From the NCBI RefSeq assembly GCF_043678055.1, contig NZ_JBHEQA010000008.1, forward strand, positions 1 through 64,000: 64,000 nucleotides of DNA, written 5' to 3'. A model generated the notes under the pieces. That model had not been told where the DNA came from. It did no database searches and saw only the letters and a list, made by a program, of their open reading frames with translations. Source of the stretch: Spongiimicrobium salis (GTDB lineage Bacteria; Bacteroidota; Bacteroidia; Flavobacteriales; Flavobacteriaceae). Below are positions 16,412 to 25,218 of this stretch, one piece after another (within the stretch, counting starts at the first letter, position 1; each line of letters begins with the position of its first letter). The position numbers were made by a program, and so were the translations under genes.

Positions 16412-17188
16412 ATGATAAAATTTTTTCGAAAAATTAGACAAAAAGCACTTACTGAAAACAAATTCAGCAAATACCTGCTATATGCTACTGGAGAAATAGT
16501 GTTGGTTGTTATTGGAATCTTAATTGCCTTAGCTATTAATAATAACAATGAAACTCGAAAAACAAAAGAAGTAGCAAGGGCTTACTTAAACTCGTTGAAT
16601 GAAGAGTTTGAATTTAACCTGGCCTTGCTCGATAAAACCATTGCCACCGCCAAAGAATTATCGCAAGGCGCTGTGAACATGCGTCAATTTTTCAATCCCC
16701 AAGTATTGGATACGGTATCGGAAAGGGAGATTGGACTTGCATTTAAAGATTTAAATAGCGAGGCCGTGTACAGTCCGAGCAATGGAGTGCTATCCGAAAT
16801 CATCAGCTCGGGAAATCTAAAGATTTTAGAAAATGAAGTACTCAAACAGCACTTGGCGAGTTTTGAAAAAAGAGTGGAAAGAATGCAGGTGCAAGAACAA
16901 GAGGTCCTGAAGCTTCGCAACGAAATGAGCGTTTTTGTACGAAAAAATGGCAATGTAGCACCCTTAGTATTCGTAAATATTTCTAAAAATATAGGAGAGA
17001 ATTTTGAGGGAATACAAACCAATAAAAAAGTATTTGAATCTACATACTTTTTAAATACCATCATTTTTTACGGCTTGGTACAGGAAGCTGCAGTGTATTC
17101 GTATTACTTCCCTTTACGGGGAGAGATCGTAGAAATTATCAGTTTGATCCATCAGGAAATAGAAAAGCAAAAAGAAGCAACTTCCTAG
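16412..17188 (+). CDS. DUF6090-like membrane-anchored protein
   Basis: 258 residues. The N terminus MIKFFRKIRQKALTENKFSKYLLY, followed by a membrane helix EIVLVVIGILIALAINN (about 29-45), is the hallmark of the flavobacterial DUF6090 family. The rest is a long helical, coiled-coil-prone extracytoplasmic domain (about 55-200), ending in a second aromatic segment (TIIFYGLVQEAAVYSYYF). The open frame begins at 16358, but ATG 16412 gives the conserved family N terminus. The function is unknown. Confidence 0.8.
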   Translation: MIKFFRKIRQKALTENKFSKYLLYATGEIVLVVIGILIALAINNNNETRKTKEVARAYLNSLNEEFEFNLALLDKTIATAKELSQGAVNMRQFFNPQVLDTVSEREIGLAFKDLNSEAVYSPSNGVLSEIISSGNLKILENEVLKQHLASFEKRVERMQVQEQEVLKLRNEMSVFVRKNGNVAPLVFVNISKNIGENFEGIQTNKKVFESTYFLNTIIFYGLVQEAAVYSYYFPLRGEIVEIISLIHQEIEKQKEATS

Positions 17189-17383
17189 GGAGAACTAAAA
17201 ATAGGATGATGTGCAGCTAAAAGTAATGGGATATGGTGACTTTAGGCGAAACCTTCCTTTAAAAAGTGCTTTGGATTTCCTTATCTTTGAATACTCCCCT
17301 AATGTAAAGCCGCATACCTGAAGTGATAACTTTTAGTATATGTGCAAAAGCAAAACCAAACCACTGTTCTGAATGATGAAGTA

Positions 17384-18205
17384 ATGAAAACGATTATTAA
17401 TTTTTGCCCAACCGGCATGATTCCAACCAAATCCCTAAACCAATATGTCCCCATTACCCCCAATGAAATTATAGAGCAAACCCATGAAGCCTATGAATTG
17501 GGAATCACCATTGTTCATTTGCATGCCAGGACGGATGATGAACAACCTACCTATAAAAAATCCGTATATCGTGAAATCGTAGAAGGAGTTCGGAAAAATT
17601 GCCCCGGCCTCTTGGTTTGTTGTAGTACTTCCGGCAGAAATTTTCCTTTGTTGGAACATCGATCGGAAGTAATCGAATTGTATCCCGATATGTGTTCTTT
17701 AACATTATCATCCTTAAATTTCCAGAAAACAGCCTCCTTAAATGCACCCGATACCATCATGGGGTTATTGGATAAAATGTTGGCGTTTGGGGTACATCCG
17801 GAATTGGAATGTTTTGATTTGGGAATGATAAACTATGGAAAATATTTGCTAAAGAAAAAGAAAATCGATGGCCCTTGTTATTGGAATTTAATTTTCGGCA
17901 ATATCGCAGGTTTTCAGCCTACTTTTAGCCAAATTGGAACTGCTGTTCAAGAAGTCTCCGAAGGGCATTTTATTGCGCTTGGTGGTATTGGCGGGTCCCA
18001 ATTGAAAACCAATGGGTTTGCGATTGCCGAAGGGCTAGGGGTACGGGTTGGCTTGGAAGATAATATATGGTATGATCGTGGACGTACCCAAAAAGCCTCC
18101 AATATTGATTTATTGAACCGTATACATCGTCTTATGGAGCTTCATGAGACAGAATTAATGAGCAGTGAAGAATTGGGACTTTATAATACATACCATGGGA
18201 AATAA
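17384..18205 (+). CDS. BKACE family beta-keto acid cleavage enzyme (DUF849)
   Basis: A 273-residue TIM-barrel enzyme of the 3-keto-5-aminohexanoate cleavage (Kce/BKACE) family, which condenses a beta-keto acid with acetyl-CoA to give acetoacetate and a CoA thioester. The N-terminal FCPTGMIP and the zinc-binding pair VHLHAR (His45, His47) are present, as are the SLTLSSLNF region, the conserved ECFDLG and the C-terminal GGIGGSQ and VRVGLEDNIWYDRG. ATG 17384 is chosen over the upstream GTG 17342. Its 3' end overlaps the acyltransferase gene, indicating an operon of three. The substrate is not that of lysine fermentation, because no kamA/kdd genes are present. Confidence 0.82.
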   Translation: MKTIINFCPTGMIPTKSLNQYVPITPNEIIEQTHEAYELGITIVHLHARTDDEQPTYKKSVYREIVEGVRKNCPGLLVCCSTSGRNFPLLEHRSEVIELYPDMCSLTLSSLNFQKTASLNAPDTIMGLLDKMLAFGVHPELECFDLGMINYGKYLLKKKKIDGPCYWNLIFGNIAGFQPTFSQIGTAVQEVSEGHFIALGGIGGSQLKTNGFAIAEGLGVRVGLEDNIWYDRGRTQKASNIDLLNRIHRLMELHETELMSSEELGLYNTYHGK

Positions 18206-18881
18206 TAACACCTTAAACATCTTAGGATGTGTGCCTTCTTTGCTCAATATATTGTTAGAGTTGGCGGAGGAAGCCAAAGGAATACAATCCTTCAAGGTTT
18301 ACAAAAACATTCCTGTGGAAATGGGAGGTGATTTTGTGCCGGCTAAAAACTGGAACGTTGAATTTTTTGGGGAAGATAGGATCTCTTTAGTACCGGATGC
18401 CCATGCTTTTTATGCCCTGTCCGTGGTGGGTACCCAGTCTAAGGAATTGGTTTTTAAGAATTATAAAAAACAATTTCAAATAGAAGACCATCAATTCATC
18501 AACCTAATTCACCCTACATCCTATGTGTCCAAATCTGTGGCATTGAACAATGGTTTACAATTGGAACCCCTATCTACAATTGCAGCTTGTACAAGCATAG
18601 GCTTTTGTGTGAATGTAAAAAGAAATTGTAATATAGGGCACCACTGTAGCCTTGGCGATTTTGTGACGATCAATCCAGGGGTAACCCTAAGTAGCTTTGT
18701 CCAGGTTGGAAACAATACCATGATAGGGTCGGGAACTTCCATAAAAGACCATGTACGTATCGGAAAAAACACGATTATAGGGGTAGGAAGTGTGGTGGTA
18801 AAAGACATCCCTGATAATGTTATTGCCTATGGCAACCCTTGTATCGTACATAGAGAGAATTTAAGAAATACATTAAAATGA
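18195..18881 (+). CDS. NeuD/PglD-like hexapeptide acyltransferase
   Basis: A 228-residue acyltransferase: an N-terminal nucleotide-like alpha/beta domain (about 1-100) and a left-handed beta-helix with hexapeptide repeats (about 105-215; for example IGHHCSLGDFVTINPGVTLS). The catalytic-type His lies in IGHHCSLG. The closing VVVKDIPDNVIAYGNPC is typical of the sialic-acid O-/N-acetyltransferase NeuD family. The start ATG 18195 lies inside the BKACE gene (11-bp overlap), so translation is probably coupled. The pairing suggests that a product of the BKACE reaction, or a related amino compound, is acylated; this is inference. Confidence 0.75.
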   Translation: MGNNNTLNILGCVPSLLNILLELAEEAKGIQSFKVYKNIPVEMGGDFVPAKNWNVEFFGEDRISLVPDAHAFYALSVVGTQSKELVFKNYKKQFQIEDHQFINLIHPTSYVSKSVALNNGLQLEPLSTIAACTSIGFCVNVKRNCNIGHHCSLGDFVTINPGVTLSSFVQVGNNTMIGSGTSIKDHVRIGKNTIIGVGSVVVKDIPDNVIAYGNPCIVHRENLRNTLK

Positions 18882-19426
18882 GTGAAAAGACAAGATATGT
18901 TGCCCTACTCCGAGGAATCAATGTAGGGGGGCACCATAAAGTACCGATGGGACAGCTTCGAGATGAAATGGAAAAAATTTCTTGTGAAGATGTTGTTACG
19001 ATATTGAATACCGGAAACATTATTTTTAGCGCAACTCCCGAACCTATTGAAAAAATACAGCAAAAGCTTAAGAAGCATTTAGAAGCGGTATTTGGATTTG
19101 CGATACCTGTTTTAGTGCGAACGGCTAGTACTATTGCAACACTTTTTGAACAGCATCCTTTTGAAGCTATTGCGGTAACTAAAGAAACGCGACTCTATGT
19201 TTCCTTTTTAATGGACCCCCCGGAAATTGAACTTTCCCTTCCTTGGATTTCAGAAGATAAAGGATATCAGATTCTAGAGATTCGGGAGAATAGCGTGTAT
19301 AGCGTATTAGATCTGGGAATTTCCAAAACACCAAAAGGCATGGAAGCCTTGGAACGCCTTTTTGGAAAAAATACCACGACGAGGAATTGGAACACCCTTA
19401 AGCGCATTCTGGCAAAATTGCCATAA
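18878..19426 (+). CDS. DUF1697 domain-containing protein
   Basis: A 182-residue protein of the DUF1697 family. Hallmarks: the N-terminal YVALLRGINVGGHHKVPM, then LNTGNIIFS, and the C-terminal KTPKGMEALERLFGKNTTTRNWNT. The function of the family is unknown. It starts within the acyltransferase stop (4-bp ATGA-type overlap), making it the third gene of the operon, and converges with the methyltransferase at 19469. Confidence 0.88.
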   Translation: MSEKTRYVALLRGINVGGHHKVPMGQLRDEMEKISCEDVVTILNTGNIIFSATPEPIEKIQQKLKKHLEAVFGFAIPVLVRTASTIATLFEQHPFEAIAVTKETRLYVSFLMDPPEIELSLPWISEDKGYQILEIRENSVYSVLDLGISKTPKGMEALERLFGKNTTTRNWNTLKRILAKLP

Positions 19427-19468
19427 AACCTAGGGAGCCTATATCCACAAGGGCCAAAGAATACGATA

Positions 19469-20233
19469 CTACTTTCGTACTAAAGGAATAATTTCCCCTT
19501 TTGCCAGACGGTATTCTTCAATGGTTTCTTCGCTCATGGTAGCCGTGTAATCTATGGCCTCTACCCGAAAACCTATAGATCGTAATTTGTCAAAATAATC
19601 CCTACCATAAATACGGACATGATCGTATTGGCCAAATATTTTCGCCCGTTCTTTGGGATCTGTAATGCTATCATCGGTGAAAGTAATCTCCCGATTTAAA
19701 TCTTGGGGGATTTGAAAAATACCCCATCCTCCAGGTTTTAGAATTCGATGAAGTTCCTGCATCGCCTTAATGTCATCAGGGATATGTTCCAAGACGTGAT
19801 TGCAAAAGATAATATCAAAGGCATTATCTTCAAAGGGAAGTGCACAGATATCGGCCTTAACATCGGCAAGGGGAGAGTTGAGGTCGGTGGTCGTATACGA
19901 GAGATGTTTTAATTTTCGAAATCGCTTATAAAATGCTTGTTCCGGTGCAAAATGCAATACGCGATGCCTTTTGGAAAAGAAGTCGGTCTCATTTTTTAAA
20001 TACAACCACAAGAGTCTATGGCGCTCTAAAGAAAGGGTAGAGGGCGATAATACATTTTCTCTAGGATTTTCATAGCCATAGGGTAAAAAACGCTTAAATC
20101 GCCTTCCATCAATGGGATCCGTATGTTTTTTTCCATATAGGAAAAGTGCAAGTAGGGGTCGCGCCAAATAACTTAGTTGAATAAGTATGGGCCTAGGTAC
20201 ACTATTGAGAATGAATTTAAAAATACGCTTCAT
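19469..20233 (-). CDS. Class I SAM-dependent methyltransferase
   Basis: 254 residues. An N-terminal helical extension of about 85 residues is followed by a Rossmann methyltransferase domain of the Methyltransf_11 type. Motif I is degenerate (VLHFAPEQAFYKRF), then TTDLNSPLADVKADICALPFEDNAFDIIFCNHVLEHI and LKPGGWGIFQIP cover motifs II-IV. The substrate is unknown. It lies 27 bp downstream of map in the same direction and is likely co-transcribed. Confidence 0.82.
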   Translation of the reverse strand: MKRIFKFILNSVPRPILIQLSYLARPLLALFLYGKKHTDPIDGRRFKRFLPYGYENPRENVLSPSTLSLERHRLLWLYLKNETDFFSKRHRVLHFAPEQAFYKRFRKLKHLSYTTTDLNSPLADVKADICALPFEDNAFDIIFCNHVLEHIPDDIKAMQELHRILKPGGWGIFQIPQDLNREITFTDDSITDPKERAKIFGQYDHVRIYGRDYFDKLRSIGFRVEAIDYTATMSEETIEEYRLAKGEIIPLVRK

Positions 20234-20260
20234 AGCGCTGTTTTAGGACATTGATTGGAA

Positions 20261-21079
20261 TCAAGAACTTAACTTTTGCTGGCGAAACTCATCTTCTTCG
20301 TTACTTTCCACGCCCAGGGCATCGTAAATATATTTGAAAGTAGAAAGTAATTCCGGTTTTCCGTTAACCAAGGCTACATCATGTTCAAAGTGGGCGCTAG
20401 GCTGATTATCTGCGGTGAGAATTGTCCATCCATCGCTCAATTGTTTAATGCGACGCGTTCCCATATTGATCATAGGTTCTATGGCTACCACCATACCATT
20501 TGCGAATTTCTTCCCTCTTCCTCTTTTTCCGTAATTGGGCATTTCGGGTTTTTCATGCAGTTTTTTTCCAAGTCCGTGCCCTACCAATTCCCGGACAACG
20601 CCATAACCGTGATTTTCGCAATAATTTTGAATGGCATAGCCCACATCGCCTACACGATTTCCCAATTTAAATTCACGAATACCAATGTATAAGGACTCTT
20701 TGGTTACCTGTAACAATTTTTTGGTGGCTGGAGCTACTTCGCCGACTTCAAAAGTATAGGCGTGATCCCCGTAAAAACCATGTTTTACCGCTCCGCAATC
20801 CACAGATATAATATCTCCATCTTTCAGGGGTTCGTCATTGGGAATTCCATGGACAACCTGAGCGTTTGGGCTCATATTTAAGGTGTTGGGAAAACCGTAC
20901 ATGCCTAAAAAGCCAGGCTCTGCTTTTTGGTCTCTGATAAACTCTTCCGCCAACTTATCCAGATATAGGGCATTGACGCCTGGTTTAATCTCTGCAGCCA
21001 GCATACCAAGGGTTTTGGAAACTACCAATGCACTTTCGCGCATTAATTCTATTTCCTCTAATGTTTTGATTTTTACCAT
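20261..21079 (-). CDS. map: Type I methionine aminopeptidase
   Basis: A 272-residue cytoplasmic enzyme that removes the initiator methionine from nascent proteins. The pita-bread fold ligands are all visible: VDCGAVKHGFYGDHA (two Asp), ELVGHGLG (His), AIEPMIN (Glu) and HFEHDVAL (Glu), plus the LHEKPEMPNYG loop typical of type I enzymes. ATG 21079 (MVKIKTLEEI) is preferred to the open frame start at 21088. It is followed by a methyltransferase gene after 27 bp. Confidence 0.93.
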   Translation of the reverse strand: MVKIKTLEEIELMRESALVVSKTLGMLAAEIKPGVNALYLDKLAEEFIRDQKAEPGFLGMYGFPNTLNMSPNAQVVHGIPNDEPLKDGDIISVDCGAVKHGFYGDHAYTFEVGEVAPATKKLLQVTKESLYIGIREFKLGNRVGDVGYAIQNYCENHGYGVVRELVGHGLGKKLHEKPEMPNYGKRGRGKKFANGMVVAIEPMINMGTRRIKQLSDGWTILTADNQPSAHFEHDVALVNGKPELLSTFKYIYDALGVESNEEDEFRQQKLSS

Positions 21080-21193
21080 AAGTTGCAAAAGTAAAACATT
21101 CGCGGGAATTTAAATGGGGAAGAATACAATTGTATGTGCTGTTAGGGCATCATTTGCAGTATTCGAGTGGTTTGGAAAAAAATAGAAAGGGAA

Positions 21194-21736
21194 TTATTGA
21201 GACTTGTCATAGGCATCTCTTAACCATTGCGTCAATTCCGCGTCGATATCCGAAACATCGGTTAATTGTACCCGATGTGTACACATGCTTCCAAAAGGTC
21301 CAGAATTTCCGAGTCGACCTGCAGTGGGAACATCTTTTAATTTTAGACCAAGATCAATTCTAGTTTTCGTAGCAGGTTTGATCAGGGCAAATTGCCTTTT
21401 CCGAATGATGCTCACGCTTGTCTTTTTTGGAGTCTTTACCACATCTTCCCCAAAGGTATCCACTACGGCAATGAGTTTTTCATAAATGGGGAGTAAAGCT
21501 TCCTTTCCTTTGTATTGGGCAGTGACCAAGTCTTCCTCATCCTCTTGCTTGTCTTTGGATAAATGTACTATGGTATTGGCAAAGCCATGCGTGACTCCAT
21601 GTTCTTTTTTTAGAAAATTTACAGCTTCCGAATGCTTGTTAAAGGATTGCGCTTTTAAAAGAGTTATCCATTCTTCCAATGATTTTCCCGTTTTTTCGGG
21701 CATATTGTTGATCATTGTTTCCAAGGCCTTGTCCAT
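21194..21736 (-). CDS. DUF4287 / DUF5655 domain protein
   Basis: A 180-residue cytoplasmic protein with an N-terminal DUF4287-type helical domain (about 3-65; signature TGKSLEEWITLLKAQSFNKHSEAV and HGVTHGFANTIV). A C-terminal DUF5655-type domain (about 78-178) carries VVKTPKKTSVSIIRKRQFALIKPATKTRIDLGL and a final CTHRVQL-TDVSDIDAELTQWL. The second domain resembles a predicted transport/nucleic-acid binding fold of unknown activity. It is a single gene. Confidence 0.85.
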   Translation of the reverse strand: MDKALETMINNMPEKTGKSLEEWITLLKAQSFNKHSEAVNFLKKEHGVTHGFANTIVHLSKDKQEDEEDLVTAQYKGKEALLPIYEKLIAVVDTFGEDVVKTPKKTSVSIIRKRQFALIKPATKTRIDLGLKLKDVPTAGRLGNSGPFGSMCTHRVQLTDVSDIDAELTQWLRDAYDKSQ

Positions 21737-21807
21737 AATACCTTAAATTATTGAAATAGTTCTGTATTACGAATTTAATATTTTATTCTGTAAGCACTTA
21801 AAAACTG

Positions 21808-23325
21808 CTATACCAATGCCTTTTGCGTCATGGATTTGGGTTGTGGAATGCCCATTAATTTTAGAATCGTAGGCGCAATATCACCCAACACACCATCTTC
21901 AATGCTTTCTAGATCGGGATCAACTAGAATTAAGGGAACAGGGTTGGTGGTATGTGCCGTATTGGGCGTGCCATCTGGATTTAACATCGTATCACAATTC
22001 CCGTGATCTGCAATAACCAGGGTGGTATAATCATTTTCCAAACCTGTGCTAATCACGGCTTCTGCACAACTATCTACTACTTCACAAGCTTTTATGGCTG
22101 CATTCATGTCTCCGGTATGACCTACCATATCTGGATTGGCAAAATTTAAACATACAAAATCTACCTCGCCTTTCTGTAATTCGGGAATAATGGCATCTCG
22201 AATTTCATAAGCGCTCATTTCGGGCTTTAAATCATAAGTGGCCACCTTTGGAGAGGGGCATAAAATGCGTTCTTCTCCCTCAAATGGGATTTCCCGTCCA
22301 CCGTTAAAGAAAAAAGTAACATGTGGATATTTTTCAGTTTCCGCAATTCGAATCTGCTTTTTTCCTGCTTTAGAAATTACTTCTCCCAGAGTATCTGAAA
22401 TATTATCTTTATCATAAACCACATGTACGCCTTTAAAGGAATCGTCATAATTGGTCATGGTAACATAATAAAGAGGCAATTTCTTGGTGTCTTGTTCTAC
22501 AAAATCCTCTTGGTGAAGCATTTGTGTAAGTTCCCGGCCTCGGTCTGTTCTAAAATTAAAAAATATCAGGACATCATCTTCTTGGATTCTAGCTCTGGGC
22601 ACATTGTTGTCATCCGTTAAAACCAACGGGTCTATAAATTCGTCTGTAATTCCGTTGTCATAATTTTGTTGCATGGCTTCCGAAATGGATGCAGTTTCCT
22701 TTCCTTTACCCCGTACCAAGAGATCATAAGCCAATTTTACCCGCTCCCAACGTTTATCACGATCCATGGCATAATAGCGTCCAATGACCGATGCAAGCTT
22801 TGTTGTTTTGTTTTTACAATAATGGGTTAAATCTTCCAAAAAGGCTTTGCCACTTTTTGGATCTACATCCCGCCCATCGGTAAACGCATGGAGATACGCA
22901 GCTTCTACACCGTAAAATTCGGCCGCATCTATTAGTCCTTTTAGATGAGTGATATGACTGTGAACTCCGCCATCACTGACCAAACCTAAAAAATGAACTG
23001 CCTTGTTATTTTCTTTGGCATGTGTAAAAGCAGCTTTTAATGCAGCTTCGTGCATAAAAGTATTTTCTTTGAGGGCCAGGTTTATTTTGGCTAAATCTTG
23101 ATACACAATTCTTCCTGCCCCCAAATTCATATGACCCACTTCACTATTCCCCATTTGCCCATCGGGAAGTCCAACGTTCATTCCATCAGTCAAAAGATTG
23201 GCATCGGCATATTTTGGATATAGGGAATCTATAAAAGGAGTATTCGCATTGTCTATAGCGGAGATTTTAGGATTTGGAGATTTTCCCCAACCATCTAAAA
23301 TCATCAATATTACTTTCTTGTTCAT
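21808..23325 (-). CDS. gpmI: 2,3-bisphosphoglycerate-independent phosphoglycerate mutase
   Basis: A 505-residue glycolytic enzyme interconverting 3- and 2-phosphoglycerate with two Mn ions. Alkaline-phosphatase-superfamily core: MILDGWG with Asp11, the phosphoserine in NSEVGHMNLGAGR (Ser61), the HSHITHL-type substrate domain, and the C-terminal metal site NFANPDMVGHTG and VIADHGNCD. Full length for the family. Divergent from the ankyrin gene; the intergenic region carries inverted repeats. Part of central carbon metabolism together with gap at the right end. Confidence 0.95.
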   Translation of the reverse strand: MNKKVILMILDGWGKSPNPKISAIDNANTPFIDSLYPKYADANLLTDGMNVGLPDGQMGNSEVGHMNLGAGRIVYQDLAKINLALKENTFMHEAALKAAFTHAKENNKAVHFLGLVSDGGVHSHITHLKGLIDAAEFYGVEAAYLHAFTDGRDVDPKSGKAFLEDLTHYCKNKTTKLASVIGRYYAMDRDKRWERVKLAYDLLVRGKGKETASISEAMQQNYDNGITDEFIDPLVLTDDNNVPRARIQEDDVLIFFNFRTDRGRELTQMLHQEDFVEQDTKKLPLYYVTMTNYDDSFKGVHVVYDKDNISDTLGEVISKAGKKQIRIAETEKYPHVTFFFNGGREIPFEGEERILCPSPKVATYDLKPEMSAYEIRDAIIPELQKGEVDFVCLNFANPDMVGHTGDMNAAIKACEVVDSCAEAVISTGLENDYTTLVIADHGNCDTMLNPDGTPNTAHTTNPVPLILVDPDLESIEDGVLGDIAPTILKLMGIPQPKSMTQKALV

Positions 23326-23474
23326 GGGTAAAAAAGATTTTCAGAGATCAAAAATAGAACGATTTCATTGGATTAACTATAATTGCTTTGTCTTTTTTGA
23401 AAAATCATTGAATCTGTAATTTTAGTTAATTATTATTAAAATTTATATCATTTTATCGTGATTATATCATGGAA

Positions 23475-23524
23475 TTAACAATAATTGGGGGATTATTGTT
23501 AAAGTTGAGTTATTTAACTGTTAA
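23475..23524. repeat. Inverted repeats between gpmI and the ankyrin gene
   Basis: TTAACAATAAT (23475-23485) and ATTATTGTTAA (23492-23502) are perfect 11-bp arms around TGGGGG. Twelve bases on, TTAACTGTTAA (23514-23524) forms a second small palindrome sharing the GTTAA half. There is no T-run, so an operator is more likely than a terminator. It lies 76-125 bp before the ankyrin ATG. Confidence 0.45.
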
Positions 23525-23599
23525 CGGTGAAACATTTATCTATAGTTATAGTCTATTATTGTATAATCAAAACTTATTAATACATAAAATTCATTCATC

Positions 23600-23989
23600 A
23601 TGAAAAAAACAATCGTAACGCTGACCGCGGCATGTATGCTGGCGGTTACAGGCATTAGTGCCAACAACAACGCGGAGCATACAGATGCAGCCGTAATGGA
23701 AACAAATGTGGTAGCTCCAGAAATCAGTTCTTTTTGCAAAGCTATTGTCAAGGGAGATATTGATACTGTAAGAAGCCTAATTGAATTGGGTGAAAATATC
23801 AATAGAAAATCGTTAGGAATGACCCCGGCTATGTTCGCAGCTAGATACAACAAGACCGAAATTCTGAAATTATTGATCAAAGAGGGAGCTGATCTTAAAA
23901 TTCGCTGTGATAAAGGATATACTATAAAAAAATATGCAGAGCTTTCCAATGCCAAAGAGGCTCTGGCAATTTTAAATAAAAAAATGTAA
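23600..23989 (+). CDS. Secreted ankyrin-repeat protein
   Basis: 129 residues: Sec signal 1-21 (ending ISA), a short acidic linker, then two to three ankyrin repeats at about 44-125. The second has the consensus GMTPAMFAARYNKTEILKLLIKEGADL, and the first is KAIVKGDIDTVRSLIELGENIN. It is exported to the periplasm, where such single-domain ankyrin proteins usually mediate protein contacts. It is followed directly by a strong terminator, so it is a single-gene transcript. Confidence 0.88.
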   Translation: MKKTIVTLTAACMLAVTGISANNNAEHTDAAVMETNVVAPEISSFCKAIVKGDIDTVRSLIELGENINRKSLGMTPAMFAARYNKTEILKLLIKEGADLKIRCDKGYTIKKYAELSNAKEALAILNKKM

Positions 23990-24015
23990 CATACCGAAGT
24001 TTATTCATCAATTAA

Positions 24016-24045
24016 AAAACCCCATCGGATTTCCGATGGGGTTTT
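24016..24045 (+). terminator. Intrinsic terminator of the ankyrin gene
   Basis: CCCCATCGG (24020-24028) pairs perfectly with CCGATGGGG (24033-24041) around ATTT, extended by A/T pairs on both sides and followed by a T-run. It could also serve the minus strand, where the small membrane-protein gene ends at 24108. Confidence 0.85.
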
Positions 24046-24107
24046 ATCTTTCATTTAAATGTACTTCATATAGTGTTCAAGTAAAAGAGTACATAAACTT
24101 TGACGAA

Positions 24108-24275
24108 TTAAAATTCAAATCCTGTCACAGCTCTATAGGCAAAAGCATAGATTGCCATAGTGAGCAATGTGACACAAATAACTGAATATATTTTTAGTAG
24201 TACAACTACGAATTCCGGTTTGCAGTTTTCAAATGCATCGAAATATAGGTTCTTAAAATGCGATAGCGTTCCCAT
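24108..24275 (-). CDS. Small (55-residue) membrane protein
   Basis: ATG at 24275 opens a 55-residue frame beginning MGTLSHFKNLYFDAF and ending AYRAVTGFEF. A polar/amphipathic N-terminal part with ENCKPEF precedes one membrane helix (about 22-46, VVVLLKIYSVICVTLLTMAIYAF in two pieces). Coding character is good (no rare codons, clean hydrophobic pattern). It resembles small single-pass proteins I associate with flavobacteria (possibly DUF6747-type), but I cannot confirm the family. It sits between the ankyrin gene's terminator and the M48 protease. Confidence 0.65.
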   Translation of the reverse strand: MGTLSHFKNLYFDAFENCKPEFVVVLLKIYSVICVTLLTMAIYAFAYRAVTGFEF

Positions 24276-24407
24276 ATAGTTTTGTATTAGATTAATAAAT
24301 AATCAAAGCTATAAGGGTTAAATCTGAAAGATAAGATATTGGGACTATCTGTGTTCAAAGATACTAACAAAGCTTGTTGCCACCTTATTTTTACGAGGAA
24401 ATTAACA

Positions 24408-25175
24408 TTAAACTCGACCTACGTACTTTGTAATGGATTCTTTTATCTTTTCTATCCTATTTTCCGGATCCGGATGACTGCTTTGAAATTCAGGTACCCT
24501 ATTAGGGCCGGCCGCTGTTTTAAGAATCTTCATCACCTCAATCATTTCATAGGGATCATAGCCCGATTGTATCATAAAGAGTACGCCCAGGTCGTCGCTT
24601 TCCAATTCATCGCCCCTTCCGTTCTTTAATAGGGTATTTTGGCCAATACTGCCTACTATGCCCCCGGCATCGGCCCCAACAGAAGCTGCTGTGGATAAGG
24701 TTTGCCAAAAACTACTATCTGCAATTCGCTCTGCAGAATGTCGCCCAATAACATGACCTATTTCATGCCCTAGGACCCCGGCAAGTTGCGCTTCGTTCAA
24801 TTGAGAAAACAAGGCATACGTAATAAATATTTGCCCTCCGGGAAGTGCAAAGGCATTGATGGTGCGATCATCGGCCAATAAATGAAAATCATATTGGTAA
24901 GGTGTTTCTCTGGCGATACTATTTTGCACCAATTTATTGCCTACGGCATCTACAAAGGATTGTAATCGCTTGTCTGGGTATAGTCCGCCGTGTTGTTGGG
25001 CTATTTCCGGAGCACTTTGGATTCCAATAGCAATTTCCTGCTCCGAAGTCATATTAATATTCTGTACGCGTTTGGTATAGGGGTTCTCTTCACTATTGTT
25101 GCACCGTTGAATAAATGCAAAAGCCACAATGGCCAGACCGATAAATATCCGGATTTTCCAACTACCTCTTCTCAT
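24408..25175 (-). CDS. M48-family metalloprotease
   Basis: A 255-residue zinc peptidase of the BepA/LoiP-like type. An N-terminal hydrophobic segment (about 9-21) acts as signal or anchor; a Cys at 25 might be lipidated, though the lipobox is poor. The catalytic motif HEIGH is at 137-141, followed by GRHSAER, with the third ligand in DELESDDLG near 196. The conserved INAFALPGGQIF strand (about 106-117) is present. It probably works in periplasmic or outer-membrane protein quality control. The downstream tail ends SSHPDPENRIEKI, typical of the family. Confidence 0.9.
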   Translation of the reverse strand: MRRGSWKIRIFIGLAIVAFAFIQRCNNSEENPYTKRVQNINMTSEQEIAIGIQSAPEIAQQHGGLYPDKRLQSFVDAVGNKLVQNSIARETPYQYDFHLLADDRTINAFALPGGQIFITYALFSQLNEAQLAGVLGHEIGHVIGRHSAERIADSSFWQTLSTAASVGADAGGIVGSIGQNTLLKNGRGDELESDDLGVLFMIQSGYDPYEMIEVMKILKTAAGPNRVPEFQSSHPDPENRIEKIKESITKYVGRV

Positions 25176-25218
25176 GTTCGTTTGTCAATGGTTATTCCCC
25201 AATGTACAAAAAAAACGT

